From Acinetobacter sp. ANC 4169 (GTDB lineage: Bacteria; Pseudomonadota; Gammaproteobacteria; Pseudomonadales; Moraxellaceae), in NCBI RefSeq assembly GCF_002135355.1, contig NZ_NEGE01000011.1:1-64000 (forward strand): a DNA stretch of 64,000 nucleotides, given 5' to 3'. This document shows positions 25,678 through 34,271 of the stretch, piece by piece (the first letter of the stretch is position 1; each line of letters opens with the position of its first letter). The position numbers were made by a program, and so were the translations under genes. The notes under the pieces were generated by a model that was not told the DNA's origin, did no database searches, and saw only the letters and a list, made by a program, of their open reading frames with translations.

Positions 25678-28600
25678 TTATTCTTCAATCACTTGTTGAT
25701 GCCAGAACACCGGTTGATAGAGCTGATAGGAAAATTGCGCACAGGCATCTTCCAGCAATGCAGTGGCATCCTGTTCCTGTAAAATAAACTGCCAGTCTCG
25801 GTGCATTTTGGTTGCTTCATTATCCGCCACCGAAAAACCGCTGAACTTGCCATCTTCATGCCAGTCTTTATAGATCACGTCCATATCATCAATACACATC
25901 TGATTCTGTTCATTCGGCTGCCAGTCATGTTGTTTGTCTTTTTCAGCAATTTTCAGCAGCAAGGCTGCAGGTAAAACCAGCGGCTGGGTCTGTCCATATT
26001 TCCAGGCAGCCAGCCAATGATCCAGCCACTCGCGTGCCTTGTTGGAAGTTACCCCATGACACAAGAGGGTCCGGTCACTAAACACCACAATCCGCGCCAG
26101 TTTTTCACCACCCTCGCCCATGTTCAAATACGCCAGCCAGAGCAAATATTCCAGCCAGACTTTGGCACGACGCTTGGCGCGTGCACTGGATGCATCCAGA
26201 CTGACCCATTTTTCTGCACCATGCTTGGGTAGGCTGATGTTCATATAAACATGATCATTGACCTTCCAGACCTGCTGTGTAGTAGGCGTCACTTCGGTCG
26301 CATATTTCAGCAAACGGTCTTTCAGGCGCTGCTGTTCTACCAGGCTTATTTCCCAGCTACTGTGTTTCAGCTTGCCAATCGGTAGCTGATCCATCAGTAA
26401 TTCCGGCTTGCTTGGCCCTTCCTGCTTTTGCAGGAACTGGCGCACGGCATAGCGCCCCAAACCATCTAATAACAAAGGCTCATCCACGGCAGGCAAATCT
26501 TCCGGACGCAGGTTTTCCACCCCCAGGGTTTTTAAATATAAACGTGCCGGAAAGGTGACATCCTGAATCCACTGATGACTGTCCAGCACCTGAATATCGT
26601 GTTGCAACAGCTGATAAGGCGTATTCACCCAGGACGTTCGCTTGCCCGTGGCATGGCGAATCTGCCCGGCCACACAAAACCACTGGTCCTGATAACGCAC
26701 AGGTCTGTTGTTTTCAAAACCTGCCGGATCAAACGGCAATAAGGGATGCACATGATACAGCGACCGTAGTTGTTCAGGCACTTCCACGCCATTGATCTCT
26801 ACAGTGGCATCGGCTTGATTGTCCGCTTGTTTGCTCTGCACAATAAAAGCCAGATGTTGCACCAGTTCCTGCAACACGGTGGATGGATCACGCACTTCAC
26901 CATCGTTAATGTCGAAACCATTATAAAACAGCCACAGGTTCTCCTGCGCCAGCAGCAGGTGATCTAAAAATGCGCCCTGATCATCCTCCAGACGGGAACG
27001 GTCACCCAACTGAGGTTTCAGCAAATCCATCAAGTCAAACGGCAAATGCTGGGTCCGGTTCGGAAACTTACCGCTGTCCAGTCCCAACATCACAATCAGC
27101 TTGTACGGCACAGGACGAATCTGCCCGATCTGGCTAAAGGTAATCTGTCCGGTCGGTTCGGCATGTTCCAGCTGAGCTTCCAGGGTATTGTTAATTTCGG
27201 CCAGCAAATAAGGCAAGGGTAAACTCAAGCTACGTAAGGCATGATGATCATGTTCATCGTAGAAACTGGCCAGCGTCAACATACGCTCTTGCTTTTTAAT
27301 AATTTTATAAACAGTTGCTAAAGATTCGACACCGCTTTCTTCAAATTCGGCAATATCCTGCATCAGGCATTTTAACCACTGCTCCACCGGCACGGTTTTG
27401 CCTTGCTCATGGGCAATCATCCAGTCACGGCGTACATCAAAATCCTGATAAATCTGGATCAGTTTGCCAATTAGCTCAAAATCACTCGGCAAGACTTGGG
27501 CAAAACTGAGCGTATTTTGAAATAAGGTATGTTCAGGAATGGCGATACCCAGTGCCAGCCGGTCGAGTGCAAATTTAAAACTGAAACGGTAATCTTCATC
27601 GCCCTCGCACAGGCTGCGTTTTAAATGCTGCGCATCCAGCCCACGTTTAAAGCCGGCATCAATCAGCAATGCTGTGATGCGTTCAATGGAATTGACGTCT
27701 AAACCGTAGAGCTGCTGGGTTGCACTTAGACTAAGCCAGTCGGCAAAATCTTCAATGCTGAAACGCCCTTGAATCAGTTCAATGCGTCCCAGTACCGCTC
27801 GCCAGGCATTTAGCGCATCCAGCTGGGTCACGCCGGCAATCTGAATCGGTAAATAAACACTGTCTTTGGACAGTTGATGACTGCTGCCCGTTTTTTGCTG
27901 AATCAGATCACGTTCACTCGGCGGCGGGGCAAATACGCTACGGATCAACGGCTCCAGTTCGCTTAAACTTGGGCTCAGCACCAAAATATCACTCGGCCGG
28001 CGTGGTACATCTTTTGTCCCCTGTGTCAACCAGTGAATCAGTTGCTCTTTTAATACTTCCAGCTGGCGTAAACTGGAATGACAGACATGAATCTGAATCG
28101 AATCATCCTGTTCATCCAGCGCATATTGATGCTGTTCCGGTTCGACCAGATAGAGAATGTCAGACTGGATTTTACCCAGCAAATTTTCCTTATACTCATC
28201 CACAAAGGCATCTGCCCAGACCCCATCTTCGCCTGAAGACAAGTTGGATAATAAAGAGAAATGATCTCGCGCCTGCTTACCGAAACGGGTCAGTAAAGGA
28301 TGGCGTGACTCGCGCTGTTCCGCGTTGAAATTTAAAGTAAATTCCTGAAAGAATTTTTCAATGTCGGCATCACTGGCTTTACTGTTGTTCTGCTGTTCAT
28401 ATTTGGCAATAAAGCGTTCTTTGACCCGCACGTCATAACGTGCTTTCCAGTTCGGATCGACGCTATCGGCCCAGTATTCTTGCGATGGGTTGTAATGCAG
28501 AATATAAATATCGATGTATTGCCCCAAACGGCGGACAAACTCCAGCTGCATCGGCGGTAAATCCAGCAAGGTAAAAATCACCAGTTGTCGTGGCAATTTT

Positions 28601-29385
28601 TTTAATGCAGCTTTGCGTGTTACCGGATTGTCCAGAATCTCCCAGAACATGGCATCAATACTTTGCATCTGTTCAAAGTCCTGATGAAACACTTCCTGCC
28701 ACAACCAGCGCTGCCAGGCTTCCAGCTCACGGGCCTGATTTAGGGTAAATTCGGAAATCTCGCTATTGGTCTTAAAAAACATGTCCTCAATAGCCAGTTC
28801 CCTGTTCTGCCCCCAGGCCTGCAACCAGTTGGTCTGGCAGTTACAACTATGAGACGGACAGTTTTTCTGGCAATGTCCGCGATATTCCATGTAATGCGTG
28901 AACAGGCGCGATACCTGTTCCGCAACCCAGTACAACATGCCCTGCTTTTTCAGCTGCTTTTCAATGCCTTGTTCTAAACGGTCGGCACTGTCATAAATTC
29001 GCTGCACGATGGGATGCAGTGGATGATCCTGCGCCAGAGGATTTTGTTCAGCCTGAATAAAGGCTTTCAGTGCCTGAAACACGCGCCACTTAATAATAAT
29101 ACGGGGAATGTTGGCTTTACGGACCTGTTCTTTGTGTTCGGTCAGCACCCATTGATAGGCTGACCACTGCAAACCACGAATACGGTGATGGAACTGGGTA
29201 TTGGCACTGATGCCTTTTTGTTCGGCCAGCTTCTGGGTAAGCCAGACTTCAACTGCATGCGACGGTACAATAAAATGTTTACTTTGCAGAACCTGAAAAG
29301 GTGTGGTGGCAGGCTTATTCACGGTCGTCAGCATGGCGTGCACAAGCACGTCTATACGCTGACTTTGAATCACATGAATGGCCAT
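25678..29385 (-). CDS. recC: Exodeoxyribonuclease V subunit RecC
   Basis: RecC holds the complex together and reads the Chi sequence. The 1235-residue protein shows the inactive helicase-like layout of RecC: N-terminal VHAMLTTVNKP region, FIVPSHAVEVWLTQKLAEQK (about 34-53), the conserved IQIHVCHSSLRQLEVLKEQL and DILVLSPSLSELEPLI segments, and LIVMLGLDSGKFPNRTQHLP. It is the first gene of the recC-recB-recD unit; the ptrA gene that interrupts the E. coli cluster is absent. The 180-base gap to the divergent gene at 29567 should hold the promoter. Confidence 0.94.
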   Translation of the reverse strand: MAIHVIQSQRIDVLVHAMLTTVNKPATTPFQVLQSKHFIVPSHAVEVWLTQKLAEQKGISANTQFHHRIRGLQWSAYQWVLTEHKEQVRKANIPRIIIKWRVFQALKAFIQAEQNPLAQDHPLHPIVQRIYDSADRLEQGIEKQLKKQGMLYWVAEQVSRLFTHYMEYRGHCQKNCPSHSCNCQTNWLQAWGQNRELAIEDMFFKTNSEISEFTLNQARELEAWQRWLWQEVFHQDFEQMQSIDAMFWEILDNPVTRKAALKKLPRQLVIFTLLDLPPMQLEFVRRLGQYIDIYILHYNPSQEYWADSVDPNWKARYDVRVKERFIAKYEQQNNSKASDADIEKFFQEFTLNFNAEQRESRHPLLTRFGKQARDHFSLLSNLSSGEDGVWADAFVDEYKENLLGKIQSDILYLVEPEQHQYALDEQDDSIQIHVCHSSLRQLEVLKEQLIHWLTQGTKDVPRRPSDILVLSPSLSELEPLIRSVFAPPPSERDLIQQKTGSSHQLSKDSVYLPIQIAGVTQLDALNAWRAVLGRIELIQGRFSIEDFADWLSLSATQQLYGLDVNSIERITALLIDAGFKRGLDAQHLKRSLCEGDEDYRFSFKFALDRLALGIAIPEHTLFQNTLSFAQVLPSDFELIGKLIQIYQDFDVRRDWMIAHEQGKTVPVEQWLKCLMQDIAEFEESGVESLATVYKIIKKQERMLTLASFYDEHDHHALRSLSLPLPYLLAEINNTLEAQLEHAEPTGQITFSQIGQIRPVPYKLIVMLGLDSGKFPNRTQHLPFDLMDLLKPQLGDRSRLEDDQGAFLDHLLLAQENLWLFYNGFDINDGEVRDPSTVLQELVQHLAFIVQSKQADNQADATVEINGVEVPEQLRSLYHVHPLLPFDPAGFENNRPVRYQDQWFCVAGQIRHATGKRTSWVNTPYQLLQHDIQVLDSHQWIQDVTFPARLYLKTLGVENLRPEDLPAVDEPLLLDGLGRYAVRQFLQKQEGPSKPELLMDQLPIGKLKHSSWEISLVEQQRLKDRLLKYATEVTPTTQQVWKVNDHVYMNISLPKHGAEKWVSLDASSARAKRRAKVWLEYLLWLAYLNMGEGGEKLARIVVFSDRTLLCHGVTSNKAREWLDHWLAAWKYGQTQPLVLPAALLLKIAEKDKQHDWQPNEQNQMCIDDMDVIYKDWHEDGKFSGFSVADNEATKMHRDWQFILQEQDATALLEDACAQFSYQLYQPVFWHQQVIEE

Positions 29386-29566
29386 TACTCACTTTCTCCA
29401 GTTTTTTTTGCAAAATGAAATGCCTACAAAAGCATAAAGATTATTTACTATACATCTGCATCTGTCTATGTCACTTTTAATTGGACATTGAATTTAAAAA
29501 TGCTTTGAAATTCACACCTTAATGATGGTTGAATAGAACAAATAACACGAAATTTAAGGTATTTAC

Positions 29567-30067
29567 ATGATGAAAATAGATAAAATTCCAGACGCAATCG
29601 ATCCCCAATTAAACTTGGAAAGCATTCGGGAAGAATGCCTAGAACTTGTAAAAAAACGTGCTTACTGTTCTGCAGGTGCAGCCGTCATTCCTGTTCCATT
29701 TCTCGATGTGGTCATCGATGTCGGAATTTTGTCACAACTCATTCCGGAAGTGAATGCACGTTTTGGTTTGGCTCCTGAACAAATCAGTGTCTATGATCCG
29801 CAAACCAAACAAGTACACTGGCAGGAACTGCGCAAACGTGGCGTGGAATTTTCCGGTTTGGTGGTTGCGCGTACAGCGGTCAAAAAGTCCCTCAATAATG
29901 TGGTAGCCAAGGTCATCACCAAACAGGTGACTAAATTTATTCCCTTAGGTGGACAAATTATTGCTGCAAGTCTGGGCTATATGGTCATGAAAAAAGTTGC
30001 CGATGCACATGTAGAAGATTGTTACAAAATTGCTAAAAGTATTCAGCAAAAGCAGCCGGTGAGCTAA
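29567..30067 (+). CDS. Small membrane-associated protein of unknown function
   Basis: The 166-residue product is mostly helical with two small-residue-rich hydrophobic segments: SAGAAVIPVPFLDVVIDVGI (about residues 36-55) and FIPLGGQIIAASLGYMVMKK (about 125-144). The pattern (Pro-Val-Pro then Asp, and a Gly-rich second segment) resembles the small membrane domains of DUF697 or YcjF-like proteins, but I cannot assign a family with certainty. There is no signal peptide. AAGG lies about nine bases before the tandem ATGATG start. It is divergent from recC and converges on pap, whose 3' end overlaps its terminator. Confidence 0.65.
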   Translation: MMKIDKIPDAIDPQLNLESIREECLELVKKRAYCSAGAAVIPVPFLDVVIDVGILSQLIPEVNARFGLAPEQISVYDPQTKQVHWQELRKRGVEFSGLVVARTAVKKSLNNVVAKVITKQVTKFIPLGGQIIAASLGYMVMKKVADAHVEDCYKIAKSIQQKQPVS

Positions 30068-30112
30068 AAACTTTTGTTCAGCAAGTCAATCATCAGATAG
30101 ATGTATCTCGCC

Positions 30113-30146
30113 GCTGAGAGCTCAATCCGCTCTCAGCTGTTTTAAA
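30113..30146 (+). terminator. Terminator overlapping the 3' end of pap
   Basis: GCTGAGAG (30113-30120) pairs with CTCTCAGC (30130-30137), followed by TGTTTT. The loop and right arm hold the last codons of the convergent pap gene. Confidence 0.6.
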
Positions 30147-31540
30147 ATGGCTCTTAATATGGCTAAACGCGCGGTATTTTTATCATTGCCAGCAATGATA
30201 TGCCACGGTGCATAGTTAGTACTGGTTCGTTCGAACATATCGGCGGCAGCATCCAGATAGGCATCCCATTTTTCCCGATTGCGCCAATCATCCGGCGTGA
30301 TTTTAAAGCGCTTATGCGGTGTTTCTTCGCGCGCTTTAAAACGGGCTACCTGCTCCTCCTTGCTAATCGCCAGCCACAGCTTGATGACCACAGTTTGACT
30401 ATTGGCCAAATCCTGTTCAAAGCGGTTAATTTCCTCATACGCCCGCTGCCACTCCTGTTCACTGGCAAAACCCTCCACCCGTTCCACCAGCACCCGCCCA
30501 TACCAGGAACGGTCAAAAATCCGGATATCTTCATCAGTCTGTAACTTGGTCCAGAACCGCCACAAATACGGATGACGTAATTCATATTGTTCCGGTGCAG
30601 CAATGGTATGAATATCATATTCTCGCGGATCCAGATTTTTCACAATCCGTTTAATCGCTCCGCCTTTTCCTGCCGCATCCATGCCCTCAAAAACAATAAT
30701 GGCTTTACGGTCATCAAAACGTAGCGCCTCTGCCACTTTTACCGACAGCTCTTTCAGTTCTTTTTTATAGTCTTCATCGGTAGTGGGCTGATTTTCCGGA
30801 TGCAGCAGCAGCTCTGGAATAGCCGCCTGTTTCCATTTAGTTTTTGCTTCAGTCTGGTGCTTGGGACAGTGTTTCAAAGCCGCCAAAATAATCTGCGCAA
30901 ATTGCTGATCACGGGATTTTTCATCTTCACAGTTAATCACTTGCCAGTCTTTAAGAAAGCGCTGACTCATTTTTTGCAGATTGTCATATTGCTTTTTATT
31001 ACGCCAATCCAGACCATGTAATTTATGCCAGTGCACTTCACTGGGATCCATATTGTCCAGCCGCTTTTGCAAGGATTTCCAGGACAGGTCAAACCAGACC
31101 TTGACCACATCGACATGGTTATTTTTTAAGTCCTGCTCAAAAGCCTGCATAGCTTCAATATAGGCATCAAACTGGGTTTCATCGAGGGGCTTGGACACAT
31201 GCAATGCTGTGGCCAGCAAATCGCTATACCAGTTGCCAAACATCACCATGATCTGACCTTCGGCAGGAATAAAACGTGCATACGGTTGCCAGAACGGCTG
31301 TTTCTGATTGAACATGACCGGTGCATCGGCCTTGACCAGCAAATAACGTGGATCGACCCATTCGCGCAGCTGCTTCACCGCCTCGCCCTTTCCGGCCAGC
31401 TCAATGCCATTGACCAGCACCAGTACGCTTTTGGCATTGTTCTGATCGCGGGTATCTTTTAAAAAATATTGTGCTTCAATCAGATTCAGGGAAAGCTCAT
31501 CTTCATCCAGCAACGGATTTTTTGTTTTTTTGAGTGTCAT
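30122..31540 (-). CDS. pap: Polyphosphate:AMP phosphotransferase (tandem PPK2 domains)
   Basis: PAP transfers phosphate from polyphosphate to AMP, giving ADP. The 472-residue protein consists of two PPK2 domains. The N-terminal domain (about 20-220) has GIELAGKGE at 45-53; the C-terminal domain (about 245-470) has the canonical P-loop FEGMDAAGKGGAIKRI, the lid-region FDRSWYGRVLVERVEGF and WLAISKEEQVARFKAREETP. This is the layout of the enzyme characterised from Acinetobacter johnsonii. The ATG at 31540 is preferred over a start 13 codons upstream because GGGGAAAA lies directly before it. Confidence 0.92.
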   Translation of the reverse strand: MTLKKTKNPLLDEDELSLNLIEAQYFLKDTRDQNNAKSVLVLVNGIELAGKGEAVKQLREWVDPRYLLVKADAPVMFNQKQPFWQPYARFIPAEGQIMVMFGNWYSDLLATALHVSKPLDETQFDAYIEAMQAFEQDLKNNHVDVVKVWFDLSWKSLQKRLDNMDPSEVHWHKLHGLDWRNKKQYDNLQKMSQRFLKDWQVINCEDEKSRDQQFAQIILAALKHCPKHQTEAKTKWKQAAIPELLLHPENQPTTDEDYKKELKELSVKVAEALRFDDRKAIIVFEGMDAAGKGGAIKRIVKNLDPREYDIHTIAAPEQYELRHPYLWRFWTKLQTDEDIRIFDRSWYGRVLVERVEGFASEQEWQRAYEEINRFEQDLANSQTVVIKLWLAISKEEQVARFKAREETPHKRFKITPDDWRNREKWDAYLDAAADMFERTSTNYAPWHIIAGNDKNTARLAILRAILKQLRAD

Positions 31541-31745
31541 GTTTTCCCCGTCTTTTCTTCTAGATTTCAGTCTATTCAAGCATAGTACAATACTGAATTT
31601 AAACCCATAGTGTTTATATTGCGTATAATTGCTTCGTTTTCCAGCAAACTGACTTAATTTAAATCATTTTTCTTGCAGTTTGTCATAGCGACTTTGCCCA
31701 TCTCGCTCTAAGATTTAGCCATCTAAAAAATAATAGAGACACAGA

Positions 31746-32450
31746 ATGTCTAAACTGGCTGCATTAGATGATCTTTTAGAGTTGTATTATCAATTAAATT
31801 ATCATCAAAACCCTGACATTTTTCGGCGCCTGCAAGATGTACAGGCCTGGCAAAAGCAACGTATGCAAGCTACCCATAGCAAGCCTTTTGCAGAAAAGCA
31901 TAATGTGTTGATGTCGGAGTATTTTCTGAATCGCCTGTATGGCGGTCCGGACTTTGATGCCCTGGCTGAGCAAATTGCACGACTCATGAAATATGCCCAC
32001 AAGGCAGAAAAATTGATTCCTGAAAATGCCGTTAAAACCGGTACCTCAGGCGTATCTTTAGCCATTTTTGCAGTGCAGCTGGATGAGCAGGTAGCAATGC
32101 AGTTGCTTGAGGACTATCATCCGCATGAAAGCTTAACCGATGAGATGATGCGACTGACCTATCTAAAACTGGATCAGGGCCAACAGCGCTTGCAGCAGCT
32201 GGATTTACTCGATCAGCTGGGCTTAAGTTTAGATAAATACATGCGCTCATTTGTGGTTTATACCGCCTTTAAAATGTGCAAAGGCACAGCCAGCAAATAT
32301 AACTTCGACGTGATGTATGAGTTTATGCAGGATGGCTTTTTAGCAATGAAACCGTTAAAGTCGGCAGAGAAGTTCGTGAAAGATTTCACTGCAGTTGAAC
32401 GTCAAATTATCCACAAGGTTCATGCAGGCGATCCTGATCCATTTCAGTAA
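31746..32450 (+). CDS. FFLEELY-motif-type protein
   Basis: The 234-residue protein is predicted all-helical with no signal peptide or membrane segment. It has the segment SEYFLNRLYGGPDFDAL (about residues 57-73), which matches the pattern Phe-Phe-Leu-x-x-Leu-Tyr that gives a conserved proteobacterial family of unknown function its name. A second conserved-looking stretch is YTAFKMCKGTASKYNFDVMY (about 175-194). Its reaction is unknown. It is monocistronic between pap (divergent) and ubiE, 169 bases before the ubiE start. Confidence 0.7.
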   Translation: MSKLAALDDLLELYYQLNYHQNPDIFRRLQDVQAWQKQRMQATHSKPFAEKHNVLMSEYFLNRLYGGPDFDALAEQIARLMKYAHKAEKLIPENAVKTGTSGVSLAIFAVQLDEQVAMQLLEDYHPHESLTDEMMRLTYLKLDQGQQRLQQLDLLDQLGLSLDKYMRSFVVYTAFKMCKGTASKYNFDVMYEFMQDGFLAMKPLKSAEKFVKDFTAVERQIIHKVHAGDPDPFQ

Positions 32451-32619
32451 CTTTATATGGTGATGGAAATAACAAATTTGCGCAGTGAATAAAAACTCAG
32501 AACAGATTTCTGTATATTATTCATAACAATTGCATGCGGATTGCTGTACAACGTCCTAGAATCTGTCATCATGCAAGCACTGCAACATTAACCCTATTTT
32601 TATGTTAGGAGTGACTCTA

Positions 32620-33564
32620 ATGTCTAACGAAAATCAAACGCCTACCTCGACAACCGAGCCGGCACAAAAAAAAGACAAAGTGAGTCCTTTCTTAACTGAG
32701 CCCCTTCCGCAAGGGACTGCACAAGGTCAGCAACAATCACTACAACAACAGTTGACCGATACTCCAGTAACCGGTTCAGTACCGAAATACAATCTTCCAC
32801 GTGGTGCCAATACCGGTAATGTCGGTGCAACCACCCATTTCGGTTACCAGACAGTAAGTAGTGAAGATAAAGCCCAGAAAGTGGCAGAAGTGTTCCATTC
32901 TGTAGCGAGTAAATACGACATCATGAATGACTTGATGTCATTCGGTATTCACCGTTTATGGAAGCGCTTTGCCATTAACATGTCTGGCGTACGTCGTGGC
33001 CAGCATGTGCTTGATATTGCAGGCGGTACAGGTGACCTGGCTAAAGTCTTCAGTCGTGAAGTCGGCCCTACTGGTCATGTAGTACTTTCAGACATCAACG
33101 AATCGATGCTGAATGTCGGTCGTGACCGTTTAATCGATGCCGGCTGCACCAATGTCGATTTTGTTTTGGCCAATGCCGAAACCCTGGAACCTTTTGCAGA
33201 CAACAGTTTTGACTTGCTGACCATCAGTTTCGGTTTACGTAACGTTACCGACAAGGATGCTGCACTCGCTGCAATGTACCGCGTACTTAAGCCAGGTGGC
33301 CGTTTATTGGTGCTTGAATTCTCTAAACCGGTGTTTGAGCCTTTCTCTAAACTTTATGACCTGTATTCATTCACGGCTTTACCCATCATGGGCAAAATCA
33401 TTGCCAATGACTCGGAAAGTTATAAATATCTGGCCGAATCGATTCGTATGCATCCTGACCAGCGCACCCTCAAAGGCATGATGGAAAATGCCGGATTCCA
33501 GAACTGTGATTACCACAACTTAACTGGTGGTATTGTGGCGGTTCACCGCGGCTTTAAACTTTAA
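32620..33564 (+). CDS. ubiE: Demethylubiquinone/demethylmenaquinone C-methyltransferase UbiE with N-terminal extension
   Basis: UbiE performs the SAM-dependent C-methylation in ubiquinone synthesis. The catalytic part has the motifs [35 protein letters not shown] (SAM-binding motif I), [29 protein letters not shown] and the ending [12 protein letters not shown]. The 314-residue protein carries about 65 extra N-terminal residues rich in Gln, Thr and Pro compared with the 251-residue E. coli enzyme; this looks disordered. The ATG at 32620 has AGGAG eight bases upstream. ubiJ and ubiB follow within about 12 bases each. Confidence 0.95.
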   Translation: MSNENQTPTSTTEPAQKKDKVSPFLTEPLPQGTAQGQQQSLQQQLTDTPVTGSVPKYNLPRGANTGNVGATTHFGYQTVSSEDKAQKVAEVFHSVASKYDIMNDLMSFGIHRLWKRFAINMSGVRRGQHVLDIAGGTGDLAKVFSREVGPTGHVVLSDINESMLNVGRDRLIDAGCTNVDFVLANAETLEPFADNSFDLLTISFGLRNVTDKDAALAAMYRVLKPGGRLLVLEFSKPVFEPFSKLYDLYSFTALPIMGKIIANDSESYKYLAESIRMHPDQRTLKGMMENAGFQNCDYHNLTGGIVAVHRGFKL

Positions 33565-33575
33565 GGTTTTATGCT

Positions 33576-34259
33576 ATGTGGTCGATTCTGGCACTCGGTG
33601 CAGTTGAACGATTAATTCATCATGTGATTGATCTGGATGCCATTACCCGCATTCAGCTCAATGAATTGAAAGGCAAAATGTTGCGTGTGGTGATTGACTC
33701 ACCACAGCTCTCTGTCGATGTGTTTTTTGACGATAATAAAGTGCGTCTGGAACCGACGCCAACAGGACACACTGAAAGCGCATCCATCTTTGAACAACGC
33801 CCATTCGAGCAGCAGTCAAGCATAACTGAAGCAACGGCGACCTTGCATGTCAAAACGGTCGTCGAGCTCATCAAACTGCTATTGGCTGAAGATGTCGGCA
33901 ATATTCCGCTGCAAGGGGACTATCACCTGTTGCAGGATATTCAACGCATCATGCAACAGGCCGAACCGGATTTAGCCTCACATTTAAGTCCATGGATTGG
34001 TCCTGCCCTAGCCCATGAACTGGGAAAAATCCAGCTGGCACCGAAACATTTAAAACGTTCATTAGAAAGTTATTTATTCTTTGCTGAAGATGCGTTAAAA
34101 GAAGATACCGGCTTATTTGCTGCACGTTGGCAAATGGATGATTTGCAGCAAGATACCCGAATTTTCAATCAAAATTTAGATCGTGCTGAAGCTAAAATTC
34201 AACAGCTTCAGGCACAGATTGATGCTTTAGATACCCCTCCTGCCTCACCTCAAGATTAG
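33576..34259 (+). CDS. ubiJ: Ubiquinone biosynthesis accessory factor UbiJ
   Basis: The 227-residue protein has an N-terminal SCP2 (sterol carrier-like) lipid-binding domain (about 15-120: LKGKMLRVVIDSPQLSVDVF) and a C-terminal coiled coil (about 185-222, LDRAEAKIQQLQAQIDALD). UbiJ works with UbiK as an assembly factor of the soluble ubiquinone-synthesis complex. The placement between ubiE and ubiB with 11- and 12-base gaps is the conserved order and supports the call. It is cytosolic. Confidence 0.93.
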   Translation: MWSILALGAVERLIHHVIDLDAITRIQLNELKGKMLRVVIDSPQLSVDVFFDDNKVRLEPTPTGHTESASIFEQRPFEQQSSITEATATLHVKTVVELIKLLLAEDVGNIPLQGDYHLLQDIQRIMQQAEPDLASHLSPWIGPALAHELGKIQLAPKHLKRSLESYLFFAEDALKEDTGLFAARWQMDDLQQDTRIFNQNLDRAEAKIQQLQAQIDALDTPPASPQD

Positions 34260-34271
34260 GTAATTACATTT

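Noticed and set aside
20129..29385. recC-recB-recD as an AddAB or novel nuclease locus
   Set aside because: Three subunits of normal RecBCD length with RecC, RecB and RecD motifs in order make it ordinary RecBCD.
32602..32619. Upstream ATG of ubiE at 32602
   Set aside because: AGGAG lies between this ATG and the one at 32620 with correct spacing only for the latter.
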